From the NCBI GenBank assembly GCA_027491435.1, contig JAOZFG010000018.1:1-63966 (forward strand): DNA of 63,966 nt, read 5' to 3'. Of the stretch, positions 60,153 through 63,966 are shown in pieces. The DNA comes from Thermoproteota archaeon (lineage in GTDB: Archaea > Korarchaeota > Korarchaeia > Korarchaeales > Korarchaeaceae). The position numbers and the translations under genes are program-made. Within the stretch, counting starts at the first letter, position 1, and every line of letters starts with the position of its first letter. The notes beneath the pieces were generated by a model, which was not told the DNA's origin, made no database searches, and saw only the letters and a program-made list of their open reading frames with translations.

Positions 60153-60679
60153 GCCTAAGGAGACTCTGGGCAGTCTGGAGGATGCCTTACATAAAATTGC
60201 TTTCTACACAACAGGAGAAGGAGTGCATATTCTGCACTCTGCCACAGAGCGAGGACATGAGGAAGGCGCTAATCCTCTACAAGACTTCAAAGGCGTTCAT
60301 AATCATGAACAAGTACCCATACAATCCTGGTCACCTGATGGTGGCCCCCCTGAGGCACGTCGCCCATATGGACGAGCTATCCGATGAGGAGGCGAAGCAC
60401 ATATGGTACCTATTGAAACTAGCCCTCAAGACCTTGAAGAGGGCGATGAGCCCCGAAGGTTTTAACGTTGGAGCTAACTTAGGTAAGGCGGCTGGGGCTG
60501 GCTTTGAAGGTCACCTGCACATACACATAGTTCCCAGGTGGAATGGCGATACTAACTTCATGCCCGTTATAAGCAACACTAAAGTGGTTAGCGACGCGTT
60601 ACACAACACCTATGATGAGCTTAAGAAGGTCCTCGATCAAGTATTAAAGGAGGAGCCTGATTTGGTGCCCGCGGATTAG
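60149..60679 (+). CDS. HIT-family nucleotide hydrolase/AP4A-type phosphorylase
   Basis: This 176-residue protein has the HIT triad GHLHIHIVPRW (HxHxH), an N-terminal RRLWAVWRMPYIKLL and the zinc-like pair CIFCTLPQSED of the archaeal GalT-like/HIT subgroup. TTG 60149 overlaps the NAC stop and gives the usual RLWxxWRMxYI N-terminus. The substrate (AMP-linked nucleotide) is not determined. Confidence 0.9.
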   Translation: MSLRRLWAVWRMPYIKLLSTQQEKECIFCTLPQSEDMRKALILYKTSKAFIIMNKYPYNPGHLMVAPLRHVAHMDELSDEEAKHIWYLLKLALKTLKRAMSPEGFNVGANLGKAAGAGFEGHLHIHIVPRWNGDTNFMPVISNTKVVSDALHNTYDELKKVLDQVLKEEPDLVPAD

Positions 60680-60696
60680 CATCATTCCCTCATAAC

Positions 60697-60706
60697 AGTT
60701 TTATAT
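60697..60706 (+). promoter_or_regulatory. TATA box of tRNA-Pro
   Basis: GTTTTATATT lies about 21-30 nt before the tRNA-Pro 5' end, just after the HIT gene. Confidence 0.55.
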
Positions 60707-60726
60707 TCCCCATCGGCAGGTTAGAG

Positions 60727-60800
60727 GGGGCCGTGGTCTAGCTTGGTAGGATGCCGGCCTCGGGAGCCGGAGGTCCCGGGTTCAAATCCCGGCGGCCCCA
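60727..60800 (+). tRNA. tRNA-Pro (anticodon CGG)
   Basis: The acceptor is GGGGCCG/CGGCCCC, the anticodon stem CCGGC/GCCGG with loop CTCGGGA (anticodon CGG) and the T arm CCGGG-TTCAAAT-CCCGG. The discriminator is A. CCA is not encoded. No intron. It converges on tRNA-Thr about 40 nt away. Confidence 0.95.
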
Positions 60801-60841
60801 CATCAAAAAACTTAAGTGATTTACCTACTTGTATAAAATAG

Positions 60842-60915
60842 AGCCCCGGGCGGGATTCGAACCCGCGACCTGCCGCTTACGAGGCGGCCGCTCTGACCAG
60901 CTGAGCTACCGGGGC
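60842..60915 (-). tRNA. tRNA-Thr (anticodon CGT)
   Basis: On the minus strand the acceptor is GCCCCGG/CCGGGGC, the anticodon stem GCCGC/GCGGC with loop CTCGTAA (anticodon CGT) and the T arm GCGGG-TTCGAAT-CCCGC. The discriminator is T, as expected for archaeal tRNA-Thr. CCA is not encoded and no intron is seen. Confidence 0.95.
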
Positions 60916-60938
60916 TGAGTATGGGTAACCAAATGGGA

Positions 60939-60950
60939 CTAATAAATTTT
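60939..60950. promoter_or_regulatory. AT box shared by tRNA-Thr and TFE
   Basis: TAATAAATTTTG is close to palindromic and lies 24-35 nt before the tRNA-Thr 5' end (minus) and 22-33 nt before TFE ATG 60972 (plus). Confidence 0.45.
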
Positions 60951-60971
60951 GCTAGTGAAGGTGTGGGCGTC

Positions 60972-61517
60972 ATGGACGTCGAAGACCTCTTACTCGTGAG
61001 CGCCTTGGCAGTGGTGGCTCAGGATCTATCTTTAGCCAGGAGAATGTTGAAGTTCTCTAACTCCTACGTCTTCGAGGAGGGAGAGCTTATGGAAAACTTG
61101 AAGCTCCCAGCAGCTGATCTGAGGAGGCTCATATACAAAATGCAGGATTACAATCTAGTTTCACAGATAGCCGTCAAGGAGGGGGATGAAGGGGTTAAAA
61201 GGGTCTACTGGCGGTTGAACAAAGAGACGGCTACTGTATTCTTGATAAAGAAGTTGGAAGAGTTGAAGTCTATAATAGAGAGGAGAAGGCAGGAGGAGGA
61301 GGTGAACGAGTACTACGTTTGTGCGGCGGATCCAACTCACATAAGGTTGAGTTTTGATGAAGCTGTCTCCAAGTTGAGCGAGGAGGGCATGACCTGCCCA
61401 GTCTGCGGCGCCATGTTAGAGCCCCAGCCCAGGGACAAGGTGTTAAAAATACTTGATGAACTGGCCGAAGTCGTGGAGGAGGCGTTGAACGTCCTAAAGG
61501 GGTTAGAACTTGCCTAG
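60972..61517 (+). CDS. tfe: Transcription initiation factor E alpha (TFE)
   Basis: TFE stabilises the open promoter complex. The protein (181 residues) has a winged-helix domain (about 1-90), a linker helix (KKLEELKSIIERRRQEEEV) and a zinc-ribbon-like domain in which the first knuckle reads YYVCAADPTH (single Cys) and the second TCPVCGAML. ATG 60972 (MDVEDLLLVSALAVVAQD) fits TFE and the AT box; the frame extends to 60921 but would run into the tRNA-Thr promoter. It overlaps DUF2110 by 8 nt. Confidence 0.91.
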   Translation: MDVEDLLLVSALAVVAQDLSLARRMLKFSNSYVFEEGELMENLKLPAADLRRLIYKMQDYNLVSQIAVKEGDEGVKRVYWRLNKETATVFLIKKLEELKSIIERRRQEEEVNEYYVCAADPTHIRLSFDEAVSKLSEEGMTCPVCGAMLEPQPRDKVLKILDELAEVVEEALNVLKGLELA

Positions 61518-62265
61518 GGAGTTTATAATACAGGAAAGGACGCTGGGAAAAGGTGTCTCAGTTCTAGAACACCTTGGGTGGGAGATACTAGAGAAGCTCG
61601 AGGGCCTAGAGGTTCCAGAGCTCGACTTGGACGAAGAGAGGGGATGGGTTAAAGTCAGGGTGGCCGGCCCTGACGAGGAAGCTGCCGAAAATTTACTGAT
61701 TAGGCTCTACGGAAGGGTTCCAAGCATTCACGAGGTTAAGGAGGGGGACGAGTTCAGGGGCTACTTGGTGGACGTGGGCAAGGTGGGGTATGGACTCTAC
61801 TTCAAATCCTTCCTGGAGGACAAGGATGCCCTTTACCCGCTTTATCAAATGAGGAAACAGCTGGTAGACGGAAAGAAGGTCCCTACCAGGGCCATAGCTA
61901 GGGCATATGGCTTGATGGAAGGTTTGGCCCTACAGCTCAGGGTGATCAAGGTGGAGCCCGAAGGGGTGTCCGTGGAAATATCGCCAAGGCAGCTTGGGCT
62001 TATAAAGAGCATAGTCTACCAAGAACTGGAAGCCCTCTTCGTCGTTGGGGCTACCCCCAAGGAGTTAGAAAGGGCCTTACTGAGGACAGGCCACAAGAGG
62101 GATGTGAGGGTTAGGAGGTTGTCCTTCCTCTCCCACATGTTGATCTGTAAGAGGGGGACTCAGGCCAAGGGCCTGATTCCCAGGCTGGGCCCCCACCTGC
62201 CTGGAGCCGTGTTCTCCACATTCATCTGGTCTAAGGTGAGGGATCTCTACAAAGCAAATTTTTAA
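61510..62265 (+). CDS. DUF2110 protein
   Basis: This 251-residue protein has no known function but is often next to TFE in archaea. Its N-terminal part is beta-rich and acidic; a central VDVGKVGYGLYFKSFLEDKDALY and a basic C-terminal region (KRDVRVRRLSFLSHMLICKRGTQAKG) suggest nucleic-acid binding. TTG 61510 overlaps the TFE end, so the two are probably coupled. Confidence 0.85.
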   Translation: MPREFIIQERTLGKGVSVLEHLGWEILEKLEGLEVPELDLDEERGWVKVRVAGPDEEAAENLLIRLYGRVPSIHEVKEGDEFRGYLVDVGKVGYGLYFKSFLEDKDALYPLYQMRKQLVDGKKVPTRAIARAYGLMEGLALQLRVIKVEPEGVSVEISPRQLGLIKSIVYQELEALFVVGATPKELERALLRTGHKRDVRVRRLSFLSHMLICKRGTQAKGLIPRLGPHLPGAVFSTFIWSKVRDLYKANF

Positions 62266-62270
62266 AAACC
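62258..62270 (+). promoter_or_regulatory. TATA box of the tRNA-Ser/tRNA-Val pair
   Basis: TTTTTAAAAACC lies about 24-36 nt before tRNA-Ser at 62294. tRNA-Val starts 5 nt after the tRNA-Ser CCA, so both are probably one transcript. Confidence 0.55.
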
Positions 62271-62293
62271 TGACATGTCCTATTAGAAGACGG

Positions 62294-62395
62294 GCCGGGG
62301 TGCCCTAGCCTGGTAGGGGGCTGGCCTGCTAAGCCCTGCGTGGAAAGCCAGTGGCCCATCGGGCCGCGAGGGTTCAAATCCCTCCCCCGGCGCCA
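62294..62395 (+). tRNA. tRNA-Ser (anticodon GCT) with a 14-nt intron
   Basis: This class II cloverleaf has the acceptor GCCGGGG/CCCCGGC and T arm GAGGG-TTCAAAT-CCCTC. The anticodon stem CTGGC/GCCAG closes only if 14 nt (62332-62345, AGCCCTGCGTGGAA) are removed after position 37, the canonical archaeal site, giving loop CTGCTAA with anticodon GCT. CCA is encoded (62393-62395). The body is nearly the same as tRNA-Ser(GGA) at 33401. Confidence 0.9.
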
Positions 62396-62400
62396 CTCAA

Positions 62401-62476
62401 GGGCCGGTGGTCTAGCGGCTATGACGCCGCCCTTACGAGGCGGAGGTCGGGGGTTCGAGTCCCCCCCGGCCCACCA
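62401..62476 (+). tRNA. tRNA-Val (anticodon TAC)
   Basis: The acceptor is GGGCCGG/CCGGCCC, the anticodon stem CCGCC/GGCGG with loop CTTACGA (anticodon TAC) and the T arm GGGGG-TTCGAGT-CCCCC. The discriminator is A and CCA is encoded (62474-62476). It follows tRNA-Ser(GCT) by 5 nt. Confidence 0.95.
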
Positions 62477-62490
62477 AGGGAGGCCTAATT

Positions 62491-63915
62491 TTGATCGAGG
62501 AGAGAGGAGGGTTTTACGACAGGGATCCTAGGCATTACGACTTAAGGGTGGCCGTGCTCTATCCCTCTCCATATCTGGTATCAGTTAACTCGCTGGGCCA
62601 TCAGCTGCTTTACTACTCTCTAAACGAGATAGAGGGGGTTATGGCCGAGAGGTTCGTGCTAGACTTCAAAGGATCCGTTGAGTCTGGGAGGGACCTAAAC
62701 GAGTTCGATGTGGCAGTGGCGACCCTGCACTTTGAAGGTCAGTACCCGCTACTTCTCAAGATGATAGAGGGATTTAAAGGTCAGGTGATAGTCGGCGGCC
62801 CGGCTGTGACGGCGAATCCCATACCAATAATGGGCTCAGTTGACGCGGTGGGAGTAGGTGACAGCGAAGAAATAATACCCAAGGTGATTTCATCAATGAC
62901 GGAGGGAGAGCTGAGCTCCCCTGGCTTGATAAACTCAAGGGATCCATCTCCCACCGAGCTGATCAGGGCTAAGAAGCTGAAAGTTTTGAAGAGGCAGATA
63001 CTAGTTACTAAATCCGGAAAACCGCTAAATCCTTTTTTGATCGAGGTATCTAGAGGCTGCAATTGGGCCTGTAAGTTCTGCCTGATTGGCTGGCACTGGC
63101 ACCCGTTGCAGGAGGCCGACCCATGGGAATTAAAGGAGGCCCTGTACTCAGCTAAGGATCAAGGCTTCAAGGAGGTGTACGTGATAGGGAGCGACATAAT
63201 GGAAGCCAAATCGCTCAAGAAAGTCCTGGAACTTGTAAGAGAACTGGACATGAAGGCCTCTGTGCCATCCCTAAGGGCTGACCTAATAGATGAGGACTTC
63301 TTGGATCTGTTGATTAGCGTCGGTGAAAAGAGGGTCACGGTGGCCCCTGAAACTGGCAGCTCTCGAATGAAAATTCTCATTAGTAAGCCCATAGACAACG
63401 ACGACATATTATGGCTGGCGGAGGCGGTTAAAGACAAGGGATTCAGCTCCATGAAGCTCTACTTCATGGTGGGCCTCCCTAATGAAAGGGATGAAGACGT
63501 TCTAGAGTCAGCCAAGCTTGCTTCCAAGGTAAACGAGTTAATTAAGACTAAGGTTACGGTGAGCATATTCGTACCAAAGGCGGGAACCCCATTCGAGCTA
63601 GAGCCCTTGGCAAGGCCGGAGGTCGTGGCTAGGAGGGGGAAGATCTTCGAGAAGGAGTTCAGGGGTAAGATAAACCTAATGCACCCAGGAAGGGCATACC
63701 TACAGACAGTCTTCTCCGTCGGCTCGTGGGAAATTGCTAACCTTCTCAAGAGGGCTTATAAGAGGCCCTACAATAAGGGAGCCTATCAAAAGGAGGCAAA
63801 GAAGCTGGGGATAAATCTAGATAGTCTAGTTTACGAGAAGAGGGAGGAGGCCCCTTGGAGGGATCTGGTATTGGTCAGTCCCAGTCAAAGGGTTAGAAGA
63901 GAAATTAATTTTTAA
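62491..63915 (+). CDS. B12-binding-type radical SAM protein
   Basis: This 474-residue protein has an N-terminal cobalamin-binding-like Rossmann region (AVLYPSPYLVSVNSLG to GVGDSEEIIPKV) and a radical SAM barrel with the cluster motif RGCNWACKFCL (C-x3-C-x2-C) near residue 189. TVAPETGSSRMKI and SMKLYFMVGLPNERDED follow. It belongs to the widespread archaeal B12-binding-domain radical SAM group, often methyltransferases or methylthiolases; substrate unknown. TTG 62491 follows GGGAGGCC downstream of tRNA-Val. Confidence 0.87.
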   Translation: MIEERGGFYDRDPRHYDLRVAVLYPSPYLVSVNSLGHQLLYYSLNEIEGVMAERFVLDFKGSVESGRDLNEFDVAVATLHFEGQYPLLLKMIEGFKGQVIVGGPAVTANPIPIMGSVDAVGVGDSEEIIPKVISSMTEGELSSPGLINSRDPSPTELIRAKKLKVLKRQILVTKSGKPLNPFLIEVSRGCNWACKFCLIGWHWHPLQEADPWELKEALYSAKDQGFKEVYVIGSDIMEAKSLKKVLELVRELDMKASVPSLRADLIDEDFLDLLISVGEKRVTVAPETGSSRMKILISKPIDNDDILWLAEAVKDKGFSSMKLYFMVGLPNERDEDVLESAKLASKVNELIKTKVTVSIFVPKAGTPFELEPLARPEVVARRGKIFEKEFRGKINLMHPGRAYLQTVFSVGSWEIANLLKRAYKRPYNKGAYQKEAKKLGINLDSLVYEKREEAPWRDLVLVSPSQRVRREINF

Positions 63916-63947
63916 GGAACGTGTGGAAATAAGCTGGGGTTAAGCGT

Positions 63948-63966
63948 ATGCCAACGTACGTATTCC
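63948..63966 (+). CDS. Start of another gene (partial)
   Basis: ATG 63948 is followed by CCA ACG TAC GTA TTC (MPTYVF) to the window end. TTAATTTTTAAGG near 63905-63917 could be its TATA box. The few residues do not identify it. Confidence 0.4.

Noticed and set aside
62340-62531. Short frame starting MESQWPIGPRGFKSLPRR
   Set aside because: It reads through tRNA-Ser and tRNA-Val; not a protein gene.
1-63966. CRISPR arrays, insertion sequences, prophage or rRNA genes
   Set aside because: No regularly spaced repeats, transposase or integrase motifs, phage genes or rRNA segments were seen anywhere.

Overview
This 64 kb window is chromosomal DNA from a thermophilic-looking archaeon, most likely of the Thermoproteota/TACK group. 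The evidence is archaeal/eukaryal-type ribosomal proteins (eS4, eL14, eL18, eL19, eL21, eL32, eL34), transcription factor E, MBF1, NAC, aIF5A, SRP54 with a 7S SRP RNA, Cbf5, Pus10 and Rpb4-like RpoF, together with TATA-box promoters 25-40 nt upstream of starts and a strong GGTGATC-type ribosome binding site before many ATG and TTG starts. A korarchaeal source is my best guess, because a bacterial/eukaryotic-type (type II) pantothenate kinase sits beside an ECF vitamin transporter as expected of a cofactor-salvaging archaeon, but the window alone cannot prove it. No CRISPR array, transposase, integrase, phage gene or rRNA was seen; this is mostly core genome.

Layout. 0-5.6 kb: the tail of an unidentified gene and three surface genes (an alpha/alpha-toroid plus Ig-like protein, a small membrane-anchored protein and a large beta-repeat protein) around tRNA-Arg. 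5.7-14 kb: ribosomal P1 stalk protein, alaS, a DUF434 gene, an MtnA-type isomerase, a GTPBP1-like GTPase and an XPB-like helicase. 14-23.4 kb: feoAB behind an apparent DtxR-type iron box, an Lrp regulator, a 5-formyl-THF cyclo-ligase-like gene, a wHTH/Zn-ribbon regulator, an M20 peptidase, malic enzyme, an MFS/DUF1634/TauE operon and a small unknown gene pair. 23.5-42.2 kb: a long run of translation, secretion and RNA-polymerase genes starting abruptly at uL14 and running through SecY, eL34-eL14-Cbf5, uS13-uS4-uS11-(unknown)-RpoD, eL18-uL13-uS9-aIF5A-SRP54-Pus10-eL21-RpoF-DUF655, with tRNA-Ser and tRNA-Leu inside.

42.2-56.7 kb: isopentenyl phosphate kinase, a PIN-domain ATPase, a minus-strand cofactor block (ECF S component, type II PanK, Nudix, then NadM), a COG2100-like radical SAM protein, pheS-pheT, moaB, two moeA genes (one fused to a periplasmic-binding-like domain), tatC and tatA. 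56.7-64 kb: an Asp-ligand ferredoxin, the SRP 7S RNA, an mbf1-GTPase-rpiA operon divergent from NAC-HIT, tRNA-Pro and tRNA-Thr, TFE-DUF2110, an intron-bearing tRNA-Ser, tRNA-Val, a B12-binding-type radical SAM protein and the first codons of another gene.

How it fits together. Moco biosynthesis (moaB, moeA x2), Tat export and the ferredoxin fit exported or soluble molybdo/tungsto-enzymes. FeoAB supplies iron under a predicted metal-responsive repressor. The ECF/PanK/Nudix/NadM block fits pantothenate and pyridine-nucleotide salvage. Points worth checking are the iron box, the type II PanK block, two genes whose coding-like N-termini lack any ATG/GTG/TTG start, the mirror-image mbf1/NAC promoter pair, a GC-rich hairpin between uS5 and uL30, and a GTPase whose P-loop lysine is replaced by arginine.
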